A stretch of DNA of 64,000 nt from an uncultured Prevotellaceae bacterium (lineage in GTDB: Bacteria; Bacteroidota; Bacteroidia; Bacteroidales; Bacteroidaceae): the NCBI GenBank assembly GCA_900315455.1, contig OMZE01000001.1, forward strand, positions 237,742-301,741, read 5' to 3'. Position 1 is the first letter of the stretch; each line of letters starts with the position of its first letter. Position numbers and translations under genes: made by a program. Positions 8,257-16,545 of the stretch are shown here, one piece after another. The notes beneath the pieces are model-generated. The model saw only the letters and a program-made list of their open reading frames with translations. It did no database searches and had not been told where the DNA came from.

Positions 8257-9732
8257 CTATTTCGTAGGTGTTTTGCGAACAGGGTCACAGGTGAGGTCGC
8301 AGCCGAGTTTTTTGAGGATTTTGCGGTCAATCTCGCTCAGCATCACCGTACAGTGAATCTGACATCCACGGAGTTTGGGCAGACTCTCCAACGCGCGGCG
8401 GCAGTTGTCGTCGTGGGGTGAGAGCACTGAGAGGGCTACGAGCACTTCGTCGGTGTGAAGGCGGGGGTTCCTGGCACCAAGATACTCGATTTTCGTCTTT
8501 TGGATAGGCTCTATCATGCTCTGGGGAATCAGTTTCACATTGTGGTCGATGCCCGCCAGATGCTTCGTGACATTCAAGAGCAAGGCAGCACAGCAGCCCA
8601 GCAATTCGCTCGACTGTGAGGTGATGATGGTGCCGTCGTCCAGTTCCATGGCGGCAGAGGTGTGGCCGCTCCTTTCTTTCCGCTCGTTGGCTGCCACGGT
8701 GCAGGGGCGGTTGGCGGTGGTGATCTTCATCTGGTTGAAGAGCATCTGTATCTTCTTCACCTCCTTGTCGTTGCACGCTCCGTCGGCCAACTTGTTCGTG
8801 GCGGTGTAATACCGACGGATGATTTCGTCTTCGGAAGCCTTGCGGCAAACCTCGTCGTCGGAGATGCAGAATCCCACCATGTTTACGCCCATGTCGGTGG
8901 GCGACTTATAGGGGTTGGTGCCGTAGATACCCTCGAAAAGGGCATTCAGCACGGGGAATATCTCGATGTCGCGGTTGTAGTTCACCGCCACCTTGCCGTA
9001 AGCGTCGAGATGGAACGGGTCGATCATGTTCACGTCGTTCAGGTCGGCAGTGGCTGCTTCATAGGCGATGTTCACGGGGTGCTTCAGCGGGAGACTCCAT
9101 ACAGGGAAGGTCTCGAACTTGGCATAGCCGGCACGCACACCCCGCTTGTTCTCACCATAGAGTTGACTCAGGCAAACCGCCATCTTGCCACTGCCAGGAC
9201 CGGGAGCGGTGACGACAACGAGAGGGCGCACGGTCTCTACAAACTCGTTCTTGCCAAACCCTTCGTCGGAGGCAATCAACTCCACATTGTGGGGATACCC
9301 TTCGATGAGATAGTGGATATAGGTCTTGATACCCATGCGCTCCAGACGCATGCGGTAGTTGTCGGCAGCCCGCTGACCGGTATAATGAGTGATGACCACT
9401 GAGCCCACCATGAAACCACGGTTGAGGAATTCGCTGCGCAGGCGCAATACGTCTTCGTCATAGGTGATGCCAAGGTCGGCACGTACCTTGTTGGCTTCTA
9501 TATCCTCCGCACTGATGACGATGACAATCTCGATGCTCTCGCTCAGTTGCTGCAACATCGACAGTTTGCTGTCGGGCTTGAACCCTGGCAGCACGCGCGA
9601 GGCGTGATGGTCGTCGAAGAGTTTGCCGCCTAACTCCATATAGAGTTTGCCGCCAAACTGTGAAATACGTTCTCTGATATGCTCCGACTGAATCTTCACA
9701 TATTTGTCATTGTCAAAACCGATAGCCTTCAT
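8257..9732 (-). CDS. DUF1846 (UPF0371) family protein
   Basis: 491 aa, no signal peptide or membrane segment. The length and conserved segments match the DUF1846 family: FDNDKYVKIQSEHIRERI at the N-terminus, VVVTAPGPGSGKMAVCLSQL near residues 172-191 and DPFHLDAYGKVAVNYNRDIE. The glycine-rich GPGSGK stretch resembles a nucleotide-binding loop, but I know of no established reaction for the family. It is monocistronic: its own promoter lies upstream and a shared terminator lies downstream. The neighbours do not suggest a role. Confidence 0.85.
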   Translation of the reverse strand: MKAIGFDNDKYVKIQSEHIRERISQFGGKLYMELGGKLFDDHHASRVLPGFKPDSKLSMLQQLSESIEIVIVISAEDIEANKVRADLGITYDEDVLRLRSEFLNRGFMVGSVVITHYTGQRAADNYRMRLERMGIKTYIHYLIEGYPHNVELIASDEGFGKNEFVETVRPLVVVTAPGPGSGKMAVCLSQLYGENKRGVRAGYAKFETFPVWSLPLKHPVNIAYEAATADLNDVNMIDPFHLDAYGKVAVNYNRDIEIFPVLNALFEGIYGTNPYKSPTDMGVNMVGFCISDDEVCRKASEDEIIRRYYTATNKLADGACNDKEVKKIQMLFNQMKITTANRPCTVAANERKERSGHTSAAMELDDGTIITSQSSELLGCCAALLLNVTKHLAGIDHNVKLIPQSMIEPIQKTKIEYLGARNPRLHTDEVLVALSVLSPHDDNCRRALESLPKLRGCQIHCTVMLSEIDRKILKKLGCDLTCDPVRKTPTK

Positions 9733-9781
9733 TTTCCTGAATTTGTTCTTTGATTAATCACGTTTTAGTGTTAATATGGTG

Positions 9782-9789
9782 CAAAAGTA
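9782..9789 (-). promoter_or_regulatory. Probable -7 box for the DUF1846 gene
   Basis: On the minus strand this reads TACTTTTG, matching TAnnTTTG, about 50 bp before the start codon. No well-spaced TTTG -33 element is seen. The rest of 9733-10018 is AT-rich and holds this promoter and the GH28 promoter, nothing else recognised. Confidence 0.55.
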
Positions 9790-9936
9790 AAACAAAAACT
9801 TGAAAAATTGATTATCCAAACAACACTTTTTCGACACTTTGTAGAAAAAAACAAAAAATAAGTTTATTCCTATTGCCCATCACAGAGCAGTTGTAACGTA
9901 AGGGAAGTAGAATCTTGATATTTTTTTCCCCGTTCA

Positions 9937-9968
9937 TTTGGATATGAAACCATTTTTAGTTACTTTTG
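9937..9968 (+). promoter_or_regulatory. Promoter of the GH28 gene
   Basis: TTTG at 9937-9940, 20-bp spacer, TACTTTTG at 9961-9968. It lies about 50 bp before the ATG and is a good match to the Bacteroidota housekeeping promoter. Confidence 0.75.
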
Positions 9969-10018
9969 GGCCATATTAAGACAAATCATTTTTTATTTCA
10001 AATTTCAACCCAAGAGTT

Positions 10019-11422
10019 ATGTTACGAATACTTTTCCTTACACTCTGCACCATTGTGTCTTTGACAGCCAATGCTGCCGACTACGACAGTTATTACGACA
10101 ACCTCCCTGTTAGCCTTCAAAAGCCTACAGCACCTGTCATTCCTTCTTATACTATCAGCATCTTAAACTACGGAGCCAAAGCCGATGGCGTGACCGACAA
10201 CACCGATGCCTTCGCCAAAGCCATCGACCACCTGAGGAAACAGGGTGGAGGACATCTCAACGTGCCAGCCGGCATCTATCTCACCGGTCCCATCACGTTG
10301 CGCGACAACATCGACCTGCACATTGAACGCAACGCCATCATCATGGCTACGCCCGACAAGACAAAGCATATACTTGTCAATAAGACCACGGGCAAGCGTG
10401 AGTCGAGAGCCACACCATTTATCAAGGCCTCCAAAGCCAAGAACATCAGTATCACAGGCGAAGGCACCATTGATGGCAACGGCAAGTGGTGGCGTCCCGT
10501 GAAACGTGGAAAGGTGAGTGACACAGAATGGAACCAATACCGCTCCATGGGTGGCACCTTGAGTGAGAAAGGCGACCTGTGGTATCCTTTCTCACTGAAA
10601 CACTTTGCCAATATCACTGAGAGTGCCGAAGACGAAATCAAACTGCGAATGCACATGGTCAGGCTGACGGATTGTGAGCGGGTGCTCGTGAGCGGAGTGA
10701 CCTTGCAGAATTCACCTAATTTCCATCTTGTACCCCAACGCTGCAATGATGTCATCATCGACGGCGTGACGGTGAGATGTCCGTGGAACGCCCAGAACGG
10801 TGATGCCATCGACATCGGTCAATGCCGGAGAGTGCTCATTGTCAACAATGTCATCGACTGCGGCGACGATGGCATTTGCATGAAAGGTGGAGTGGGGCAG
10901 ACTGCCCGTGACTATGGTCCATGCGAAGACATCCTCATCCAAGACAATACGGTGTATCATGCTCATGGCGGATTCGTCATCGGTTCGGATTGTTCGAGTG
11001 GGATGAAAAACATCGTGGTGCGCCACAACACCTTTAGCGGTACCGATACCGGCCTTCGTTTCAAAAGCAGCGAGGGCAGAGGAGGAAAGACCGAAAGTAT
11101 CTTCATCTCGGATATCTATATGAATGATATCAAAGACCAGGCCATCGTCTTCGAGACCACTTATTTTGACAACCATGTTGGCGCTGCCCCCAGAGGAGAG
11201 GACACCCCGAAAGAGTCGCTGTTCTTGCCCGACTTCGGTGACATTCATATCTCACGTGTAGTATGCCGAGGCACGAATACGGGCATCAAGGCCAGTGGAG
11301 CGAAAGGGATGGTGCACGACGTGACTGTGGAGAATTCCACCTTCTTCTATACCAACAAGTCAACTGACATCGGAACCGACTGCGACGTGAAGATAGAGAA
11401 CGTGGATTTCCATACTTTCTAA
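10019..11422 (+). CDS. Glycoside hydrolase family 28, polygalacturonase-like pectinase
   Basis: 467 aa with a signal peptide (cleavage near ANAAD). The parallel beta-helix fold of GH28 opens with the typical YGAKADGVTDNTDAFAKAI. Family catalytic motifs are visible: NGDAID (about 260-265, NTD-equivalent), CGDDGI with Asp283/Asp284, the His316 motif AHGG, and the substrate-binding RFKS near 345. GH28 enzymes hydrolyse alpha-1,4-galacturonan or related pectic backbones. The NTD motif is a variant (NGD), so a rhamnogalacturonan- or xylogalacturonan-type specificity cannot be excluded. It has its own promoter and is not obviously part of the beta-glucan locus downstream. Confidence 0.9.
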   Translation: MLRILFLTLCTIVSLTANAADYDSYYDNLPVSLQKPTAPVIPSYTISILNYGAKADGVTDNTDAFAKAIDHLRKQGGGHLNVPAGIYLTGPITLRDNIDLHIERNAIIMATPDKTKHILVNKTTGKRESRATPFIKASKAKNISITGEGTIDGNGKWWRPVKRGKVSDTEWNQYRSMGGTLSEKGDLWYPFSLKHFANITESAEDEIKLRMHMVRLTDCERVLVSGVTLQNSPNFHLVPQRCNDVIIDGVTVRCPWNAQNGDAIDIGQCRRVLIVNNVIDCGDDGICMKGGVGQTARDYGPCEDILIQDNTVYHAHGGFVIGSDCSSGMKNIVVRHNTFSGTDTGLRFKSSEGRGGKTESIFISDIYMNDIKDQAIVFETTYFDNHVGAAPRGEDTPKESLFLPDFGDIHISRVVCRGTNTGIKASGAKGMVHDVTVENSTFFYTNKSTDIGTDCDVKIENVDFHTF

Positions 11423-11455
11423 ACCCTTTGGATTTACCCACATCAGTACGAAAAA

Positions 11456-11534
11456 GGTGTGGAATTTACAACCAAAATCGATAGATATTTTTATTATTTT
11501 GTCGGATTTTTTGATTGGTTGTAAATTCTACACC
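11456..11534. promoter_or_regulatory. Long inverted repeat upstream of susC
   Basis: Arms GGTGTGGAATTTACAACCAA (11456-11475) and TTGGTTGTAAATTCTACACC (11515-11534) pair over 20 bp with one mismatch around a 39-nt AT-rich centre. The site is 130-210 bp upstream of the susC -7 box. It could be an operator for an activator of the locus, or a loose terminator for the GH28 gene; a clean U-tract is lacking. The remainder of the 369-bp gap is AT-rich and holds only the -7 box and leader. Confidence 0.6.
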
Positions 11535-11666
11535 TCTATATTTTTGCCACTTTTTTATAATTTAGTATTGCTGAAAAGTGTTGATTTTCAGCATTTTGAA
11601 TAATTGGCTCCAATTTATTTATCCACTTTTTACACCAACTGCTGTAGCACCTTATTACTTTTTTAA

Positions 11667-11674
11667 TATCTTTG
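11667..11674 (+). promoter_or_regulatory. Probable -7 box of the beta-glucan locus
   Basis: TATCTTTG fits the Bacteroidota -7 consensus, 118 bp before the susC ATG. No TTTG sits at the expected -33 spacing, as expected for a promoter that needs an activator. The leader between it and the ATG is about 110 nt. Confidence 0.65.
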
Positions 11675-11791
11675 CAAAAGGAAACCACCAACCTATACCA
11701 GAAAAGCCGTCGCGGGTTGTGATTTCATCGCAACCACAGATAACCTAAATACAAGAAAACCTATACTAATCACAATACATAAAATTATCGT

Positions 11792-14700
11792 ATGAAATTA
11801 AACAAGTTCTTATTCTTGCTGATGTCATTCATGTTGATATCGGCAACGGCCCTGGCACAGAAGCGGGTATATACGGGACAGGTCGTCGACGACCAGAATG
11901 AGCCCGTGATAGGTGCTTCTGTGATACAGAAGGGCACCTCGAATGGTGGTGTCACCGACATCGATGGAAACTTCTCGGTCTCTGTTGATGAGGGTGCCAC
12001 ACTGGTTGTTTCCTACATCGGATATGCCTCTCAGGAAGTGACGGCTGCCGATGGGATGCACATCATTTTGAAAACCGACCAGGAAATGCTCGATGAGGTG
12101 GTGGTAATCGGTTATGGCGTTCAGAAAAAGAGCGTGGTTACCGCATCTATCGCTAAGGTGACGGCAGAAGACCTTGAAGGAACGGCACCTGTACGTATGG
12201 ACAACGCTCTCAAGGGTCTTGCTTCGGGTGTCACCGTGACCTCGTCTTCCGGACAACCGGGTGCCGCAGCGCGTGTGCGTGTGCGTGGTGTGGGTACTAT
12301 AAATAATAGTGAACCACTCTACATCGTCGACGGCATGCCCATCGAGGGTGGTCTCGACTACCTCAACCCCAATGATATCGCATCTATCGAGGTGCTGAAG
12401 GACGCTGCTTCGGGTGCCGTCTATGGTGCTCGTGCTGCTAACGGTGTTATCCTCGTTACAACAAAGACCGGAAAAGTGGGCGCAACCCGTGTGAACTATG
12501 ATTTCTCCTATGGATGGCAAAGTCCATGGCGTCATCGCGACGTGCTCAACGCCAGTGAATATGCCGTGATGATGAACGAGGGTAGGGTAAATGCCGGCAT
12601 GGCTCCCATCTACGACGACCCCTATAAATTTGGCAAGGGTACCGACTGGCAGAGCGAAGTATTCAATGATAACGCTCCCGTCGTCAACCATCAAATCAGC
12701 GTGAGTGGGGCTTCTGAAAGGCTCAACTACCTGCTCAGTGGTGGCTACTACACCCAGGACGGTATCATCGGTGGTAACTACGGACGGTCGAACTACGAAC
12801 GCCTCACCTTGCGCGGAAACTTCGGTTTGACACTCTTCGACGTTTCCAACGAGCGCAACTTCCTCAACAGCATGAAGTTGACAGCCAATATCTCCTATGC
12901 CCGTGTGAAGAGCACAGGTATCGATGTCAACTCACAGTGGGGCTCCCCTCTGGGGTCGGCACTCGCACTCTCGCCCATCCTCACTGTCTTAGAACAGGAT
13001 CCGGCAGCACAATTAGACCGTTACAAGGACAATATCGACTATACACCGATTTACGATGAAAATGGCAACCTCTTCATGGTGCCGGGAACCGATTACAATG
13101 AGATGGTGAACCCCATCGCTTCGCTCTCTCTCCCCGCATCGAAAGGATGGAGCCACAAGTTTGTGTCGAATTTCTCGGCTGAACTCCAACTTTATGATAA
13201 CCTCAGATTCCGCACCTCATACGGCACTGACCTTTCTTTCTGGGGTAGCGACGGTTATACCAAGAAATTCTACCTCTCTGGCAACAACAAGGCCACCCGT
13301 ACGGGTGTCAGTTCCAGCAGCGACCGTGGCACCGTGTGGCAGATAGAAAACGTGCTCAGTTACGACAAGACCATCGACAAACACTCGTTTGCTATTATTC
13401 TCGGTCAGAGTGCCAAGCAGACCAGGGGATACTATCTGGGAGGTTCGGCTTCGAACATGAAGGACCCCACCGGTTCGAAACCTTATATCGACTATACCTA
13501 TGGTGTGGGAACTCCCGTCACCATCGATACCCATGAACTCGTCTACGTAGATGAGAAAGGTAAGGAGCAGACCGTGGATGTGCTCGATGGTTATACCACG
13601 AACATCAGCATTTATGGCGGCAAGAACCCATATGCCACTATCTCATCGCTCTTCGCCCGACTGAGTTACAACTACGACGAGCGCTATATGTTCCAGGCCA
13701 CAGTGCGTAGGGATGGTTCCAGCCGTTTCGGTTCCAACAACCACTATGCCACCTTCCCCTCGTTCTCTCTGGGATGGAACGTCACCAATGAACCGTTCAT
13801 GCAAAACCGTCCTTCTTGGCTCACTAACCTGAAGGCAAGATTCTCATGGGGTAAGAACGGTAATGAGAACATCGGTAACTTCCGCTACACTGTAATGACC
13901 GCCTCTGGCAACAACTACATCTTCGGAAGCAATACCAACACTCCGGGCGTGAAAGCCAGCGGACTGCCCAACCCCGACTTGAAATGGGAGGAGAGCGAAC
14001 AACTCGACTTCGGTCTCGACTTCGGATTCTTCCACAATGCCCTTACCTTCACCATTGACTACTACAAGAAGACCACCAACGGCATGCTCATGGAAATGAA
14101 CATCCCGTCGTATGTCGGCGAGTCGAAACCCATCGGCAACGTAGGAAAGATGGAGAACTCGGGTATTGAAATGGAGGCCGTGTGGAAGTTCCACGCCGGC
14201 GATTTCAACTTCCGTATCGGTGGCAACCTCACCTATCTCAAGAACAAACTTATTGAATACGGCAACGAAACAGGATGGGCCAACTACGATTCCTTCCAGG
14301 GCGCAGGAACCATCACAAGGGCTGAGAATGGAAAACCATTCCCCTACTTCTATGGCTACAAGACCGACGGCGTGTTCCAGAACCAAGGCGAAATCGATTC
14401 GTATCTCAATGCGGCAGGAACACCCATCCAGCCCAATGCTGTAGCCGGCGACGTGAGGTATGTGGATGTCAACGGCGACGGCAAGATAACCGACGACGAC
14501 CGCACCGATATTGGTAACGGCATGCCCGACTGGTCGTTCGGCCTTAACCTCAATGCCAGTTGGAAGGGCTTCGATTTCAGCATGATGTTGCAGGGAACAA
14601 TCGGCAACGATGTCTTCGACGCCACCCGACGTACTGACATCTCTACCGTCAACCTGCCTTCATGGATGCTCTCCAGATGGACAGGAGAAGGTACCAGCAA

Positions 14701-15004
14701 CAAGATTCCGAGATTCGCTCTCGGCGACAGCCAGAACTGGCAGTCCAACGACCTCTATGTTTACGACGGAAGTTATATGCGACTGAAGAACATACAGTTG
14801 GGATATACCCTCCCGCATTCCATTACCAGCAAGTTCTTCGTCTCTACACTCAGGTTCTATGTGGCAGCCGAAAACCTGCTCACCTTCACGAAGTATCATG
14901 GCTTTGACCCTGAAATCTCTTCTTCAGCCACCTCACTTGGCGTTGACTATGGCGTTTATCCACAGGCTCGTGTATGGACGGTTGGCGTAAATGTCGGATT
15001 CTAA
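11792..15004 (+). CDS. SusC/RagA-family TonB-linked outer-membrane transporter
   Basis: 1070 aa. Signal peptide to about residue 22, then a carboxypeptidase-regulatory-like domain (TGQVVDDQNEPVIGASV), a TonB-box-like DEVVVIGYG near residue 108, a plug with the SusC hallmark EPLYIVDGMP and GAVYGARAANGVILVTTK, and a barrel to the C-terminus. SusC-type proteins import oligosaccharides across the outer membrane using TonB energy and pair with the SusD lid encoded 19 bp downstream. It is the first gene of a tight five-gene operon. The cargo is inferred to be beta-glucan oligosaccharides from the adjacent GH16 and GH3 genes. Confidence 0.96.
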   Translation: MKLNKFLFLLMSFMLISATALAQKRVYTGQVVDDQNEPVIGASVIQKGTSNGGVTDIDGNFSVSVDEGATLVVSYIGYASQEVTAADGMHIILKTDQEMLDEVVVIGYGVQKKSVVTASIAKVTAEDLEGTAPVRMDNALKGLASGVTVTSSSGQPGAAARVRVRGVGTINNSEPLYIVDGMPIEGGLDYLNPNDIASIEVLKDAASGAVYGARAANGVILVTTKTGKVGATRVNYDFSYGWQSPWRHRDVLNASEYAVMMNEGRVNAGMAPIYDDPYKFGKGTDWQSEVFNDNAPVVNHQISVSGASERLNYLLSGGYYTQDGIIGGNYGRSNYERLTLRGNFGLTLFDVSNERNFLNSMKLTANISYARVKSTGIDVNSQWGSPLGSALALSPILTVLEQDPAAQLDRYKDNIDYTPIYDENGNLFMVPGTDYNEMVNPIASLSLPASKGWSHKFVSNFSAELQLYDNLRFRTSYGTDLSFWGSDGYTKKFYLSGNNKATRTGVSSSSDRGTVWQIENVLSYDKTIDKHSFAIILGQSAKQTRGYYLGGSASNMKDPTGSKPYIDYTYGVGTPVTIDTHELVYVDEKGKEQTVDVLDGYTTNISIYGGKNPYATISSLFARLSYNYDERYMFQATVRRDGSSRFGSNNHYATFPSFSLGWNVTNEPFMQNRPSWLTNLKARFSWGKNGNENIGNFRYTVMTASGNNYIFGSNTNTPGVKASGLPNPDLKWEESEQLDFGLDFGFFHNALTFTIDYYKKTTNGMLMEMNIPSYVGESKPIGNVGKMENSGIEMEAVWKFHAGDFNFRIGGNLTYLKNKLIEYGNETGWANYDSFQGAGTITRAENGKPFPYFYGYKTDGVFQNQGEIDSYLNAAGTPIQPNAVAGDVRYVDVNGDGKITDDDRTDIGNGMPDWSFGLNLNASWKGFDFSMMLQGTIGNDVFDATRRTDISTVNLPSWMLSRWTGEGTSNKIPRFALGDSQNWQSNDLYVYDGSYMRLKNIQLGYTLPHSITSKFFVSTLRFYVAAENLLTFTKYHGFDPEISSSATSLGVDYGVYPQARVWTVGVNVGF

Positions 15005-15023
15005 TTTTTAAAGGACTACAATC

Positions 15024-16541
15024 ATGAAAACAATCAAATATATTCCCGTAGCCCTGCTGGCAGCAGCCATGCTGCTCAACACCAGTTGCAAAGACAGTTT
15101 CCTTGAGGTGGAATCGCCTACGCAGGACTTCATAAATACCTATTTCACTAACGACGAGCATGTGCAAGAAGCCCTCGTCGCTGCTTACGACCCCCTCGAG
15201 TGGACCGACTGGGGAGGACAATATACTCCCGTGAATATCATGAGCGACATCATGGCCGACCAGATTTGGGTAGGCGGTGCCGACAAGACCGACAACCAGT
15301 TCTGGCATCTCATGATGAACTATGAGGCTTTGCCCACCAACTGTATGTCTTGGCTGTGGAGCGTGGGCTACAGTGGTGTGAAACGCTCCAACGATGTCCT
15401 CACCTATCTTGGCTGGGCAAAAGAGAACATCACTGCCGAGGCTGCTGCTTCGTATGAGGCACAGGCCAGGGTGCTCCGCGTTTTCTATTACAACTGGCTG
15501 TGGAAATTCTGGGGAAACATCCCATACTATGAGGTCAACCTCGAATCTCCCTATCTCGCAGAGCAAATCCCTGCCGATGAGGTCTATAATCGTATCATCA
15601 CCGACCTCGAGGGTGCCATCGCATTGAATGCGCTGCCTTTGAAGGCTTCGTCGGAGAACTATGGCAGGGTGACCAAGGCCATGGCCTATATGCTCTATGC
15701 AGAGATGGTGATGTATCAGAAAGACCAGAGCCGTTATCAGAAGGCCTTGCAGTATATGGAGGAAATCATCAGCAGCACCGCCTATGCGCTGGTTGACGAC
15801 TACACCGGCATCTTCAAGGAGAGTGGTGAGTGGAGCGTGGAGTCGATTTGGGAAATCAACTACAAGGACGATGGCGCATACCGTTCGTGGAGTTCTCCGC
15901 TCAACGCCGGTGGTACGGTGCTGCCGCGACTCATCAGTCCGAACGGTTGGGCCGACGGTACCGACGGACACGACAATGGCTGGGGATTCGCTCCCGTGCG
16001 ACAGGAGACCTACGACATGTATGATGCCAAAGATGCCCGCCGCGACGCCACCTGCTGGAATGCCGCTGCCGTGGGAAGTTACAAGCCTCGTTACCAAGAT
16101 ACCGGTCTCTTCCTGGAGAAATATGTTGCCCATACAGGTGACAACAAAGACCAGATTGCTGACGGTGACCTCAACTGGAACAACAACCTGCGTATCTACC
16201 GTTTCGCTGAGACACTCCTCAACGCTGCCGAACTCCTGCTGAAGACTGGCGGCGATGCTTCCAAGGCTGCAGACTATCTCAACGCCGTGCACCATCGTGC
16301 CGGACTTACCGACAACCTCGCTGCCACCGAGGACAATATCCTCCAGGAAAGGGCATTCGAGTTTGTGGGAGAAGGAAAGCGCTACTGGGATCTCGTTCGT
16401 ACGGGCAAGGCAGCATCTGTGCTTGTTCCCGACAGTTATGGCTATCGCACTAACACATGGACGGAAAGCAAGAAATACCTGCCCATACCGCAGAGTGAGA
16501 TCGATGCCGCCCAGGGTACATTAACGCAAAACAACTATTAA
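15024..16541 (+). CDS. SusD/RagB-family outer-membrane glycan-binding lipoprotein
   Basis: 505 aa. The lipobox LLNTSC gives a lipidated Cys near residue 22. The family pattern is clear: NTYFTNDEHVQEALVAAYDP near the start, TPR-like helices in the N-terminal half, and ERAFEFVGEGKRYWDLVRTG near residue 445. SusD forms the lid on SusC and captures oligosaccharides at the cell surface. The 19-bp gap to susC and 4-bp gap to the next gene indicate one transcript. Confidence 0.96.
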   Translation: MKTIKYIPVALLAAAMLLNTSCKDSFLEVESPTQDFINTYFTNDEHVQEALVAAYDPLEWTDWGGQYTPVNIMSDIMADQIWVGGADKTDNQFWHLMMNYEALPTNCMSWLWSVGYSGVKRSNDVLTYLGWAKENITAEAAASYEAQARVLRVFYYNWLWKFWGNIPYYEVNLESPYLAEQIPADEVYNRIITDLEGAIALNALPLKASSENYGRVTKAMAYMLYAEMVMYQKDQSRYQKALQYMEEIISSTAYALVDDYTGIFKESGEWSVESIWEINYKDDGAYRSWSSPLNAGGTVLPRLISPNGWADGTDGHDNGWGFAPVRQETYDMYDAKDARRDATCWNAAAVGSYKPRYQDTGLFLEKYVAHTGDNKDQIADGDLNWNNNLRIYRFAETLLNAAELLLKTGGDASKAADYLNAVHHRAGLTDNLAATEDNILQERAFEFVGEGKRYWDLVRTGKAASVLVPDSYGYRTNTWTESKKYLPIPQSEIDAAQGTLTQNNY

Positions 16542-16545
16542 ACCG

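Noticed and set aside
14886-16295. Long antisense open frame (469 aa) over susC/susD
   Set aside because: Both sense genes are certain; the antisense product has no recognisable domain.
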